Part shown: positions 1 through 10,683 of the stretch, piece after piece
Layout of the letters: each line of letters starts with the position of its first letter
Numbering within the stretch: the stretch's first letter is position 1
Program-made: the position numbers and the translations under genes
Notes under the pieces: model-generated
Told to the model about the DNA's origin: nothing
Databases searched by the model: none
Seen by the model: only the letters and a program-made list of their open reading frames with translations
Assembly (NCBI RefSeq): GCF_000801105.2
Contig: NC_079511.1
Location: 17,569,792-17,633,791, forward strand
Reading direction: 5' to 3'
Source of the DNA: Raphanus sativus
Taxonomy: Eukaryota > Streptophyta > Magnoliopsida > Brassicales > Brassicaceae
Length of the DNA: 64,000 nucleotides

Positions 1-1993
1 GATTCATGTCCATAGAATTTCATTGTTTTATAAAAATATTTATAATCTATTTGTAAATTGTAATTCACTCCAGAAACCAACCCTCAAAACATGCAAACAT
101 GACTTTGGTTTGTCAACAGAGAAATCAAAATTATATGTAGAAATCAACAGAGAAATCAACAGACTTACGGAAGACTCACGAGTATAGGACATGTAATATA
201 TAATATAAATAGTATAGGAAATGATTTATATTATTTACATAGTATAGGAGACGTAGATAATATAGTCATTTCTGGCATTGGACAAATTATAAACATGAAT
301 TCTGCCAAAAAAGCAGGAAATTTACAAGAATTGCAAGAATAAACATGTACTCGAGCCTAGCCAATTAAATCCTATACTATGTAAATCATATAGTACAGGA
401 ATACTAGACGTTTATAATCATATCGTAAAATCGTCTGTAAGTCATCCGTGAGTCTTCCGTAAGTCAAGTGAAACCCTAATTTTGTATCTAACTGTTACCT
501 TAGGTCATAAATTTTGTTGCTTACATTTTCTTAGGATTTATCTGTCTAGTGATCAAGAGTAAAACAGTTACAAAGATTAAAGGCCCAAAAAAATATTAAA
601 GCTAAAGAATCGTAACTACTAACTACGTAATTTTCATACGGTTTCTTTGAAATTTAAACTATTTATAATTAATGCAAAATAAATAAATATTAGATAACTG
701 TTCCTATACTATGTAAATCATATAGTACGGGTATACTAGACGTTTATAATTATATCGTAGAATCGTCTGCGCAGGAAATTTACACGAATTGCCAGAATAA
801 ACATGTACTCGAGCCTGGTCAATTAAATCCTATACTATGTAAATCATAACCGACAACACGTTGTCAGCAACAAAGGCATTTTATACGTTGATAACTGAAA
901 TCGAAAAACGAAATTGACTGGTACTGCGATTAGAAATTTGTGCGTTTGCAGGATTGTGTAAGAGAAAAAATAATGTTATAATCTTGAACACCTTGATAGG
1001 TATTGACTGACAAACCATACAACACATGTTCATTCGTAGTTTCTTATGAAAACTATATTTGTTCGTTCTTAAGTTTGGTTCTTGTGTATTAGTTGATGGC
1101 TGGAACCGGTATTGCAAGGACTACGCGTTCTATTCAACATGATAGTTTTATTGTTACAGATTACTTTTGACTTGTGGGCTACATTTCACTTACGGAAGAC
1201 TCACACACGACTTACAGACTTACGGAAGACTCACGGATGACTTACAGACGATTTTACAATATGATAATAAACGTCTAATATTCCTGTACTATATGATATA
1301 TATAGTATAGGAATAAGTAGATAGAGTATAGTGGTAGGAAATGTAGTAGTACTTCAATGTAATAATAGTATAGGACAAGTAATATATAATATAAATAATA
1401 TAGAACATGATTTATTTTATTTACATTGTATAGGAGACGTCATCCGTGAGTCTTCCGTAAGTCAAGTGAAACCCTAATTTTGTATCTAACTGTTACCTTC
1501 GGTCATAAATTTTGCTGCTTCCATTTTCTTAGGATATATCTGTCTAGTGATCAAGAGTAAAACAATTACAAAGATTAAAGGCCCAAAAAAATATTAAAGC
1601 TAAAGAATCGTAACTACTAACTACGTACTTCTCATACGGTTTCTTTGAAATTTTAGACTATTTATAATTAATGCAAAATAAATAAATATTAGATAACTGT
1701 TCCTATACTATGTAAATCATATAGTACAGGAATACTAGACTTTTATAATTATATCGTAAAATCGTCTGTGCAGGAAATTTACACGAATTGCCAGAATAAA
1801 CATGTACTCGAGTCTGGTCAATTAAATCCTATACTATGTAAATCATTACCGACAACACGTTGTCAGCAACAAAGGCATTTAATACGTTGATAACTGAAAT
1901 CGAAAACCAAAATTGACTGGTACTGCGATTAGAAATTTTTGCGTTTGCCGGATTGTGTAAGAGAAAAAATAATGTTATAATCTTGAACACCTT
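1..1993. repeat. Dispersed repeat, two tandem copies (~994-bp period)
   Basis: Two direct copies of a roughly 1-kb AT-rich repeat are seen. The block starting near 447 recurs near 1441, and the block near 850-990 recurs near 1845-1993. Short motifs such as CCTATACTATGTAAATCATA and GGAAATGTAGTAGTACTTCA recur throughout. An inverted copy lies at 16920-17812. Shorter relatives occur at 8788-8826, 12241-12310, 13085-13265 and 22240-22330. A small open frame (881-1117, minus strand) is shared with the copy at 17263-17466 and starts like a secreted peptide. It lies inside repeat DNA and I do not call it a gene. No terminal structure was found, so the transposon class is unknown. The second copy breaks off at 1993, where the next repeat begins. 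Confidence 0.8.
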
Positions 1994-2105
1994 CGGGTTT
2001 GGTTTAAGTTCTTTCTAAATTTTCACAATTTATCTTTTAATAAAACACCTACTTAGGTTTAGAAATAAAATGTGGGAAATTAAAATTGTTATCATATATG
2101 AAACT
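1992..2105 (+). repeat. Left arm of 114-bp inverted repeat
   Basis: The arm begins TTCGGGTTTGGTTTAAG and ends ATATATGAAACT. It matches the reverse complement of 7836-7949 with three substitutions and no indel. It starts where the second copy of the upstream dispersed repeat is cut. Confidence 0.85.
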
Positions 2106-2469
2106 GTAAAAAGATAACATATTGCAAAATTTACGAATAAAAATTAAAAAAAAAATCCCAAACATATATGACACAAGTGTATACTTATGAAATTTTATTC
2201 ATTTAATATACTTAAAAAGTTATCTGTTCTATTAAATTCATGTCATACAAAAATATGATTATACAAACACACAAACATATAAACTATACCAGGTTAAAAA
2301 ATCAAAAACAAAAAAAATATATCTCTAATAAACTCTTAAACACTATCAAACAATTTATACTTAGTTTTCGCATGTGTCTAATTCTTGCGTCTGTCTGTGA
2401 TACAAAATCACGATTTTCAGGAAAAAATAACGCTAATAAAACTGAAAATGAAAATTAATTAGAAAATTT

Positions 2470-3095
2470 GACCCGACTCCAGCATTTGATCCTACTCCCG
2501 GCGAAATCGATCGAAGCTCTGTGTGCCCTCTTCGCTTCTGTAAAGATTACTCCCCCCCCCATTTCTCAATTTCTCGTTTCAATTCCGTTATTTTACCGTT
2601 TCAGCAAACACGCGTCGAACTCTAAAACCCTTGAATTGCTTTTTCGCGGGTCAACTCGCACTTCGAGTTTCGTATCTGAATCTTTTGAGAACAAAAACCC
2701 TTTTTTGTGGGTTTACCTTCAAGCTTCTGGAAACAGAGGTATGTATAGCGTTTTTGCCCTTCCTTTGAACTCTGTTTCAACCAATTAGAGTCTTAGGCTG
2801 TTGCGGCTAGTTTTAGGTATGGAATTTTATAAAGAGAGTTTAGGGAATAGTTAACGGAGGAATAGTTAACGGAGGATATGGTTTAGGGTCTGGAGAAAAG
2901 TGTTCAGCTTTCATTGATTTATCGAATTAGGGAAAATTGTGGTTTATATTGCTGCAGCCTTTTCTTGGTTGAGTGGCCTCAAGTGTGTTCTATCGTATAT
3001 TTTGTGTGCAATCTCTTGCTTCTGCTTCTGGGTTTTGATCATTCTCTCCGTGATAACTTTTTGATTTTTATGTAGGAACACTTGCTTTAAACACC
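2470..3095 (+). promoter_or_regulatory. 5' leader of the PMD gene with a leader intron
   Basis: The stretch before the PMD start codon looks like a transcribed leader. It has a pyrimidine-rich beginning near 2480-2740 and a consensus donor (GAG|GTATGT) at 2739. It also has an acceptor (TATGTAG) ending at 3075, which gives a leader intron of about 337 nt. The ATG used for the PMD gene lies 20 nt after the acceptor. The open frame at 2468-2788 falls in this leader and runs into the intron, so I treat it as non-coding. The transcription start is not established. Confidence 0.5.
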
Positions 3096-5923
3096 ATGAG
3101 TGTCAAAACGCTTGAAATGAAAATGCATATGAACAAGTTTCTGGCATGGAAATTGGATCCAAGAGTGTCTAAGCTTGTGGAATCCACATGTTTTCGGTGG
3201 GTTTTGAAAATCGAGGATGGTCTTTATAGGCAAGACAGTAATCTTCTTAGTGCTCTTGTCTCGATGTATGATGAGAGTCGAGATCATTTCGTCATTGGGA
3301 ATCCTAAGATGGATATTGATTTTGGTCTAGAAGATGTTTTATATATTACAGGTCTTCCAATTGACGGAAAACAGGTACTTATCTTTTCTTTTACTTCAAC
3401 ATATCTTTAGTTTTAGTTATTCCATTTCTAAAGCTCAATTTGAATACAGGTTTCAGGATATGAGAGTCAAAACATCAAGGTTATACTCATTAACGAATTG
3501 AAGATAGATGAAGAGAAGGCTGAGTCATTAATGATGAACTCCGGTAGCAGTATTAATCTCTCAAGATTGAAGTCTGCATTTGAGGCGGTACCACAAGAGG
3601 AGGATATTGGCTTAGAGCCTTATTTCAAGGCTTATCTCCTCTTTTTGTTGGGAGAAGTCATTCTTCCAAACAACAGCAGCTCTTTTTCTCCTATGTACCT
3701 TCCACTGCTTAATTTGGATGTTGTCAACAGCTATGCTTGGGGAGCAGCTATGTTGGCGAATATGAAAGAATCTCTAAGAAAAGTGAAGGACACTAGGAAA
3801 TTCACAAGCTTATGTGGTTTTTCGTTCGCTCTCACGGTAAGGTCTTTTCTTTTAATTAATATAATTCAGAATAAATCAATGATGTTCAATGACAATTCTT
3901 GTTCTTTATCTTTTTCTTATAGGTATTTGCATTAGAGCGGTTTCCACGCCTTAGAAGATGGAGGCCATCAACTCTATATCCCCTACCATCTGGATTTCCC
4001 TTGATTTTGGGGTGGATGGAGGGCGTTGTGTAAACCAAATAAAGACACAAAGAATGTAAAGCCTGTGGAATACTACCAAAAGAAGCTTCAAAACATGAAA
4101 GAAAGCGGCGTAAGGCCTTAAACTCTTATTTGTGTTTTTAAATACATATAAATTAAATATATATCGTTATAAATTGAATATATATTCTTTTTAACTAAAT
4201 GTTTCACTAAATAATTTTATAGGTTGTGTGGCAGCCTTATAAGAATCGTGATCTTATACTGTCGGAGGAGTATGCTTCTCAGTTGCCTATGGTCTTCTCA
4301 CGCACACCATGTTCATGCTTTAACGAATGTGCGTATAATCGCCCAGATGTATGTTTTAAGCAATTAGGAAAGGATAAGTCGGATGTCAGAACATCGTTGC
4401 CAAAGATGATGAAAGTGAAGAGAAAGAATCTAAGCAAACACAAAGACAAAGATTGGAAATGTGTCAACAATTTCTACAAATTTGCGGCTGAGGAGTGGGA
4501 GAAGCGATATGAAAGGTTTATCTGTGAAATTGCTCGAGATGAGGTGACGAACACGGAGCCGGAGCAGCAGGAGCCACAGGTGACGCTATTCTCTTTTTTT
4601 TTAGCACAAATAAACGGCAAACTCCCTTTGGTTTGATGTGCATTATGTGGTCTCTCAGGGTGTGGAGCCGGAGCTGTCGGAGCCGGCGCAGCTGGAGCGA
4701 CCACAGGTGACGTTTATTCTCTTTTTTTTAGCACAAATGAACGTTGAACTCCCTTTGGTTGATGTGCATTATGTGGTCTCTCAGGGTTTGGAGCCGGAGC
4801 TGCAGGAGCAGTGGGAGCAACAGGTGACGTTCATTCTCTTTTTTTTAGCACAAACGAACTTTGAACTCCCTTTGGTTTGATGTCCATTATGTGGTCTCTC
4901 AGGGTTTAAATAGCGGAGGTCATTTTAGAGACCCGAACGAGATGAGTTACTCAGACTCTCATTCTTCTGCTCGCCAAGAGCAAAATGAAGTGAACGTGGT
5001 CTCTCAGGGTTTAAATAGCGGAGGTCATTTTAGAGACCGGAACGAGATGAGTTACTCCGACTCTCATTCTTCTGCTCGCCAAGAGCAAAATGAATTGAAC
5101 AAAGAAACAGAGGACTCCTTAACTGTGGAGTCGGAGCCGGAGCAGCGGGAGTCACAGGTGACGTTTATTCTCTTTTTTTAGCACAAATGAACGTCGAACT
5201 CCTTGGGTTTAATGTGCATTATGTGGTCTCTCAGGATTTAAATAGGGGAGGAGGTCATTCTAATGACCAGAACGAGATGAGAGACTCAGACTCTGATTCT
5301 TCTGCTCGCCAAGAGAAAAATGAAGAGGACTCCGTAACTGTGGAGTCTGAGCTGGGGCAGCCGGAGTCACAGGTGACGTTTATTCTCCTTTTTTTAGCAC
5401 AAATGAACTTTGAACTCCCCTTGGTTTAATGTGCATTATGTGGTCTCTCAGGATTTAAAAAGGGGAGGAGGACATTCTAATGACCAGAACGAGATAAGTG
5501 ACTCTGAAGGAGGTGATAAAGAGAACAAAGAAAAGGAAGGAGAAGCAGAGGAGCACGAGGATGATGAGGAGTACGAAGATGATGTGGTCATGAACGTAAT
5601 GAATGAGGTGAACCTTCGAAGAGGTGATCGCAAGAGGAGACCACCTATTAGATTATCTCCCAGCCCCTTTATGCCTAGTAAGTAATCATAACTGTTCTTG
5701 ATCATAACTGTTCTTGATACTTTATTTTTATTTTTTTGAGTTTTATATCAAGTAATACAATTTTATAATATAAGCAGGAAGAAAGAGGAAAATTGCAGGA
5801 AGAAAGAGGAAAAATGCAGGAAAAAATAAGTCAAATGCAGGAGAAAAAAGAGAGACGGACATGGATCCTCCTACCAGCGCAAACAAATGGAGGAGTTTGC
5901 CAGACATTTATAAGAACAACTAA
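3096..5923 (+). CDS. Plant mobile domain (PMD / MAIN-like) protein, ten exons, one frameshift
   Basis: This is a PMD-family gene. Arabidopsis members (MAIN, MAIL) are nuclear and act in genome stability and silencing, and many others are transposon-borne. Exons inferred from GT-AG sites and frame: 3096-3374, 3450-3836, 3923-4109, 4223-4579, 4659-4706, 4785-4823, 4903-5157, 5235-5372, 5452-5677 and 5778-5923. The product would be about 686 residues. The PMD core spans exons 1-4, with motifs such as VLYITGLPIDGKQ, YLLFLLGEVILP, VFALERFPRLRRW and VVWQPYKNRD. Exons 5-9 encode Glu/Ser-rich repeats and an acidic stretch. The last exon is basic (RKRK type, a likely nuclear signal) and ends at TAA 5921-5923. 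One extra base near 4031 in exon 3 creates an early TAA; without it every exon joins in frame. That is either true decay or an assembly error. Function beyond the family is unknown. Confidence 0.75.
4580..5451 (+). repeat. Tandemly amplified intron-exon cassettes in the PMD gene
   Basis: Five near-identical introns of 77-79 nt (4580-4658, 4707-4784, 4824-4902, 5158-5234, 5373-5451) all start GTGACG and end GTGGTCTCTCAG. Each has a T-run followed by TTAGCACAAA. They alternate with exons of 48, 39, 255 and 138 nt. All these exons are multiples of three and all introns are phase 0, so exons can be added or skipped without a frame change. The 255-nt exon contains a 105-bp internal duplication (4903 against 5008). 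In it, the last 12 intron bases (GTGGTCTCTCAG) are retained and read as codons. Confidence 0.85.
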
Positions 5924-6405
5924 CACTAGAGAAGTTTTTTTGTTTTGTTTTTTTTTGTCTAAGAGACCTTTTATCAGATGTTTAAACGATTCTGGAGTAT
6001 CAATCTTTGGTATTAAACAGATACTTCTTTGATACTCATGCCTAAAATGCAGTGTCTGTTCTTTATTATCTGAATGTACTTTTAGTTTTTTAGCCACCCA
6101 CGTTCGAGCATTTGCATGTGTGTTTTTTTTTATGAAAAAAAGATTTTTGATGTTTCAGTGACCTGATGTCCCTCGTTTGACTCGTTTTGTTTCGATGGCT
6201 GATAATTCATCTTCTCCTTTGTTCGTATAGTTTCTACATTACCTGACCATTATCTTGGCATTCGAGAAGAACGGAGACAACTTTACACTGTAAACATAAA
6301 TGTACGTTTATGTTTAAAGGTTATCTTCGGGAATAGGCGTAGGACATTGATATTTTGTATTCCCTCTGAAATACATGTTTTAAATGTCATGGTCATATAA
6401 TTAGT
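5924..6405. other. PMD 3' flank, no feature seen
   Basis: AT-rich sequence follows the PMD stop codon. T-runs and AT-rich stretches occur, but no clear plant polyadenylation signal stands out and no further conserved coding was recognised. It probably holds the 3' UTR. Confidence 0.4.
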
Positions 6406-6628
6406 TTTTTTCTGAAACGCATGTTTCCAAAAAGCAACCCAAAACACCACCAAACAACCCGAGAAAGAACACATATGTTGATACATGTAAAAAGCCTACT
6501 AAGGTATTGACCCTCTCTTTTTCTGAAACGCATGTTTCCAAAAAGCAACCCAAAACACCACCAAACAACCCGAGAAAGAACACATGTTGATACATGTAAA
6601 AAGCCTACTAAGGTATTGACCCTCTCTT
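6406..6628. repeat. Two-copy 111-bp tandem repeat
   Basis: The block beginning TCTGAAACGCATGTTTCC at 6411 recurs at 6522 almost unchanged. The only length difference is an AT present in the first copy (ACATATGTTG against ACATGTTG). Both copies end in GGTATTGACCCTCTCT. Open frames across it on the minus strand simply follow the repeat and are not called as genes. Confidence 0.85.
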
Positions 6629-6929
6629 TCCATTTGACATGCTTGTTTCAGTCCTACTAATATCTCGAGCCTATCTTTCCATTTCTTTGCCCGTTGCGCT
6701 TCCTCACATTTCTTTGGGGTCACAATCAAGGATGCAATTGCCAAATATGTGAGTTGTTTTTGGGTTTGGCCCGTGAAAAGTGATACATGTATAATCCTCA
6801 TAGGCTGTAAGGCTAGAGAGGGGGCGAAAGAAAGTTCTAGTCCGGAGCCGAGTAGCCAATTTATTAAATGCAGCTGTTTTGGTTTCTTTCAAATGATGAA
6901 GATGGAGGACAAGTCTTGTACTTAGCTTT

Positions 6930-6973
6930 TCAAGGGGAAGTTCAGCTCCAAGATCACCACAAGCAACCATCGT
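6930..6973 (-). pseudogene. Possible pyruvate kinase exon fragment
   Basis: A minus-strand segment encodes TMVACGDLGAELPLEKL. This resembles the strongly conserved pyruvate kinase motif around M-V-A-R-G-D-L-G-A-E/Q-L/I-P. It is preceded by an acceptor-like CTTTTCCAG and followed by a donor-like GTACAAG. The usual Arg in the motif is Cys here. Only about 15 residues support the match and the flanking frames are not recognisable, so this is at best a captured exon relic. A chance match remains possible. Confidence 0.4.
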
Positions 6974-7123
6974 CTGGAAAAGCATTAATAATTATATCAG
7001 CTAAGGAAAAAAAACTCAGGATTACGCATCAAATATATTGAATCTGATAGTGAATACTCCTAACAGCTATTTTTCTTCTCTCCAATATGTGCTTTTAATC
7101 CCTACTTGTCCAACCTCTCTCTC

Positions 7124-7329
7124 CAAAGGTCAGAACCTAATTTTAATTCAAATTTGCCTCTCAAGTTGAAGTTGCACGAAATTCACTCTTAGGCCCTCAA
7201 GTTTCAAGTTTGGCGCTCAAATATCAAGTCTGGCAGCTTACTTCTTAAGTCTGGCAGTTTAATTCTCAAGTCTAGCAGTTTAATTCTCAAGTCTAGCAAA
7301 TTTGAATTAAAATTAGGTTCTGACCTTTG
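7124..7329. mobile_element. MITE-like unit with perfect 33-bp inverted repeats
   Basis: Positions 7124-7156 and 7297-7329 are exact reverse complements (outer end CAAAGGTCAGAACC). They enclose about 140 bp made of short TCAAGTCTGGCAGTTTA-like repeats. A further partial direct copy of the right end lies at 7349-7371. No target duplication was recognised. The size and structure fit a small non-autonomous DNA transposon or a foldback element. Confidence 0.55.
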
Positions 7330-7697
7330 CCTAAAGGATTACATCAACCTAAAATTAGGTTCTGACCTTTGGTGTTCCAAAATTTTCAACTTTTTAGAAA
7401 AATTAATTTTTAGCTGATAATTGGAACTTAATTTTTTGTATTTTCTTTGATTTTGGATTTTTTTAAAAAGAAAATTTTGGAAGATTTTTGATTTTTAAAG
7501 AAAGAAAAAGTTTATTTTTAATTTCAAAATTAAATTTACAAAAAATAATTATTTTTCAATTTTTTGGAAATTTAAATATTTTTCAAAAGTTTTTAGAGAA
7601 TTTTTTGAGTTTATGAGAAATTAGGGTTATGTTTTGTTTAATTTCAAACATCCACGTCTTTTCATCAATAAAAAGAAATTTGTATCTAATCTTTCAA

Positions 7698-7790
7698 AAA
7701 GTCTCACTAGCCCAGTGGCAAAACTCACCTCTGTTAAGTCCAAGAGTGTGTGGGTTCGAGTCCACCAACAACAATTTTAAGATTTTGTCT
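7698..7790 (+). mobile_element. tRNA-derived SINE-like sequence
   Basis: A polymerase III A box (TAGCCCAGTGG, 7708-7718) and a perfect B box (GGTTCGAGTCC, 7753-7763) lie 34 bases apart, as in plant tRNA-related SINEs. No cloverleaf can be folded, so it is not a functional tRNA gene. The 3' extent is uncertain. Right after it begins the right arm of the 114-bp inverted repeat. Confidence 0.6.
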
Positions 7791-7835
7791 TAAACAAAAG
7801 AACTGAAGGAAACAATGTGGTTTCACTAAACGGTA

Positions 7836-7949
7836 AGTTTCATATATGATAACAATTTTAATTTTCCACATTTTATTTCTAAACCTAAGTAGGTGTTTTA
7901 TTAAAAGATAAATTATGAAAACTTAGAAAGAACTTAAACCAAACCCGAA
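7836..7949 (-). repeat. Right arm of 114-bp inverted repeat
   Basis: This is the reverse complement of 1992-2105, with three substitutions and equal length. It ends CCAAACCCGAA and runs into a region of degenerate CCGAACC-type repeats. Confidence 0.85.
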
Positions 7950-9580
7950 CCGAAGTATTTCGGATACCTGATTATATCCGAAATAAATTTATATACTTAT
8001 ATATATTAATTACTTTTATATTTAATGTACAATAAAACATTCAAAATATGTAACATAAGTTGTCCAAAATACTTAAAAATATATACAAATAATAAAAAAT
8101 ACATGTTCAAAATAGCTCAAATATACTCAAAACACTAAAAGTACTTAAAATATTTATTGATTCGCAATCCAAATATTCAAACCAAACAATTTATATGTTC
8201 ATTTAAGTATTTTGACATATGCTATTCAAATTTATATGTAATATATTATTTTATTTATAGATTTTGTGTGATATATTATTTTATTTATAGATTTTGAGAA
8301 ATTTAAAGCATATATTAAAATTTTCAAATTTTAAAAATAATTGAATTGGATTATCCGAACTGGAACTGAACCCGCAAAGATCCGAACCAAACCCGAACTA
8401 CAATCTAAAAAATACTCAAATGGGGCTGAAATCTTTGAAATCAAAAATCCGAAACCCATATAGATCCGAACCGAACCCGAATAGGTACCTGAACGTCTAT
8501 CGTTAGAAAATAGATTTTATATGGTCCAGAATATTAGGAAACAAATCATAAAAACGGAAGTAACTTTCTTTTAGTTTCTCACCCAAAAACAAATTTTCAA
8601 ATTTTAAAAATAATTGAATTGGATTATCCGAACTGAAACTGAACCCGCAAAGATTCGAACTGAAACTGAACCCGCAAAGATTCGAACCAAACCCGAACTA
8701 CAATCTAAAAAATACTCAAATGGGGCTGAAATCTTAAAACATTTCTTCTTTTGACGTTTAATGGATCATATGTTAGTGAAGAACAACTAAAATTTCAAAG
8801 AAACCGTATGAGAAGTACGTAGTTAGACTTTTGTCTAAAAAATAACTCCTCTATTTCTCTTAAAAAGTTCCATTTTTGATGCAGTTCCCTTTCCTCCTGA
8901 TAAGTTGTTGTATTTGGAGCATTGAATCACGTCAAATGTTACAAAGAGACATTGATTTCTTGTAACCATTTTGATAACGTGCATTCAAGAAAAAGATATT
9001 GTAAGTTTGACTAGGTTAAACAACAATAATCTTTTAATGGGTTTAAATCTTTTATATTTAAATAAATATAAGATAATCATAAAATAAGTTATTAGACATA
9101 ATGTCCAACTAACAAATTTAAATTTAATCCCAAATATTTTAAAGTGAGACATTTGCTAATTTTATATTTAGCCAAATTCAAGTTTTACAACCTTTGTAAA
9201 ACACTCACTTTACACTCCATTTCTTATTCAAATGAACTTCTATTTTGACATTCGAATACACTATTATATAGTGTCAAACATTCGGTTATTTCGACGAACG
9301 TCTTCGCCCGAAAACTTACCGAAAAATGGTCTTAAACCATTTCTTCAAAAACGAGTTCCAACACTTTGTTCATCTAGACACAAAAAGTACGATTCATTCA
9401 AATTGTTCGGTTGAATGACTTTCGAAAATTTAGTTTTAATTCTGCAAACCTGTTGACTGAACTGAATTGGATCATTTGGCTGAACTGGTTCAGTCTAAAT
9501 GCGAAATGTCGATATTGCCCTTGATAAAACTCAGATATTACAAACCTAATTTCATTAATTTTTTTCAGTCTCATCGCTCT
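7950..9580. repeat. AT-rich intergenic with CCGAACC-type repeats
   Basis: No gene was recognised. The segment at 8321-8435 recurs at 8593-8735 (TTGGATTATCCGAACTG to GGGGCTGAAATCTT). The second copy has an extra internal duplication of about 27 bp (GATTCGAACTGAAACTGAAC). Positions 8788-8826 are a reverse-strand scrap of the dispersed repeat at 1-1993. The rest is simple AT-rich sequence. The open frame at 9232-9414 has no recognisable family. Confidence 0.6.
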
Positions 9581-10220
9581 CTCTCTCTCTCTGCCGACCT
9601 CTCAAATCTCATCTTCTCTCTCGCCATCATGAAAGGACCTTGAAGCTCTCACCTCACCGTCGCTCTCTCGCCATCTCTCTCGCCGTCTCTCTCGCCATCT
9701 CTCTCGCCGTGTCTCTCTCGCCATCTCTCTCGCCGTATCTCTCTCTCTCGCCATCTCTCTCGCCGTGTCTCTCTCACCGTCTCTCTCGCCGTCTCTCTCG
9801 CCGTATCGTCATCTCTGTGGGTCTGTTCTCTGTTCTCTGTCGAGTTTGTTTGTGGGTCTGTTCTCTGTTCTCTGTCGAGTTTGTTTGTGGGTTTGTTCAT
9901 AGAGAGATCTCAAATGTTCATTTGTGTTTGATGAGCTATAATACAAAGGTTCATTTGTGTTCATAGAGAGATGTTCATTTGTGTTCATAAATCAGTTCAT
10001 TTGTGTTCGTAGGCCAATACTGCGGATTAATGAGCTTTAGATTTCTTGTTGTGTTCATAGAGAAATCATTGTGGACATCTCTTGTTGTGTTCATAGAGAA
10101 ATCATTGTGGACATAGAGAGATGTTTATTTGTGTTCATAGATTAATGAGCTTTAGACTCTTGTTGTGTTCATAGAGAGATGTTCATTTGTGTTCCAATAT
10201 TAATGAAAGCAATATACACG
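9581..10220. repeat. Low-complexity TCTCTCGCC and GTTCATTTGTGTTCATAGA repeats
   Basis: Positions 9581-9810 consist of short variants of TCTCTCGCCGT and TCTCTCGCCAT. A 35-bp unit (GGGTCTGTTCTCTGTTCTC) is then duplicated at about 9818 and 9853. Positions 9890-10200 contain many diverged units around TTCATAGAGAGATGTTCATT. The long open frames here on both strands are products of the repeats. The stretch may be the 5' leader of the following GRF gene. Confidence 0.7.
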
Positions 10221-10683
10221 AAACCGTGTTTATTTAAGAGAAGGTCGTCTCTAACGTACTCTTTATTCTTTTTGTTTCTTTTAAATATAAGTTTATTTGC
10301 TCTCGTAGTGCTGGAACCTTTCTCTATGTGAGTTAGGAATATTCTTAACTGTTAAACATGTGCTTAGCTCTCGTTTCAAGTTTCACTGTGCTTTTATTAT
10401 GTGGGTTTTCATTTTTTAGATTTAAATATCTTGAAACTTTATTATTATAATCTTTCAGAGTTATGTAACTACCCCTTAATACAAAACATATAAGGGTTCC
10501 ATGTATAAGGGAAGATTATAATAATAAAGTTTCAAGATGTTTCAAGATTAAAACAATACATAGAAGAAACAAGTTTCAATAACCCAAGATTATAGTAAAA
10601 AAAACATAACAGTACTTGTGAGACTAAGACAACTGTCTTGTGACTTGTTAATGTTACTTCCATGTATTGTATTTTACAGGATA

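Larger units (their letters stand above)
1992..7949. mobile_element. Candidate TIR-bounded element carrying the PMD gene
   Basis: This 5,958-bp segment is bounded by a 114-bp inverted repeat (1992-2105 and 7836-7949). The arms align without gaps and differ at three positions by eye. On the left, the dispersed repeat is interrupted exactly at the arm: its other copy continues differently after CTTGAACACCTT. Inside lie the PMD gene, a 111-bp tandem repeat, a possible pyruvate kinase exon fragment, a MITE-like unit and a SINE. PMD genes are known to travel in Mutator-like and other plant transposons, so a gene-carrying MULE is a reasonable reading. I did not find a convincing 9-bp target duplication. 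Two independent insertions of one short repeat in opposite orientation would look the same. Confidence 0.45.

Noticed and set aside
881..1117. Small secreted peptide gene (also at 17263-17466)
   Set aside because: The frame starts with a hydrophobic leader but lies in a dispersed repeat, the copy at 1850-1993 is truncated, and there is no conserved Cys pattern.
7700..7765. Possible tRNA gene
   Set aside because: A and B boxes are present but no cloverleaf can be drawn, which fits a SINE.
9640..9966. Open frame of 108 codons rich in Leu/Ser/Pro, and its minus-strand mirror at 9649-9900
   Set aside because: Both follow a TCTCTCGCC microsatellite, which keeps several frames open without coding selection.
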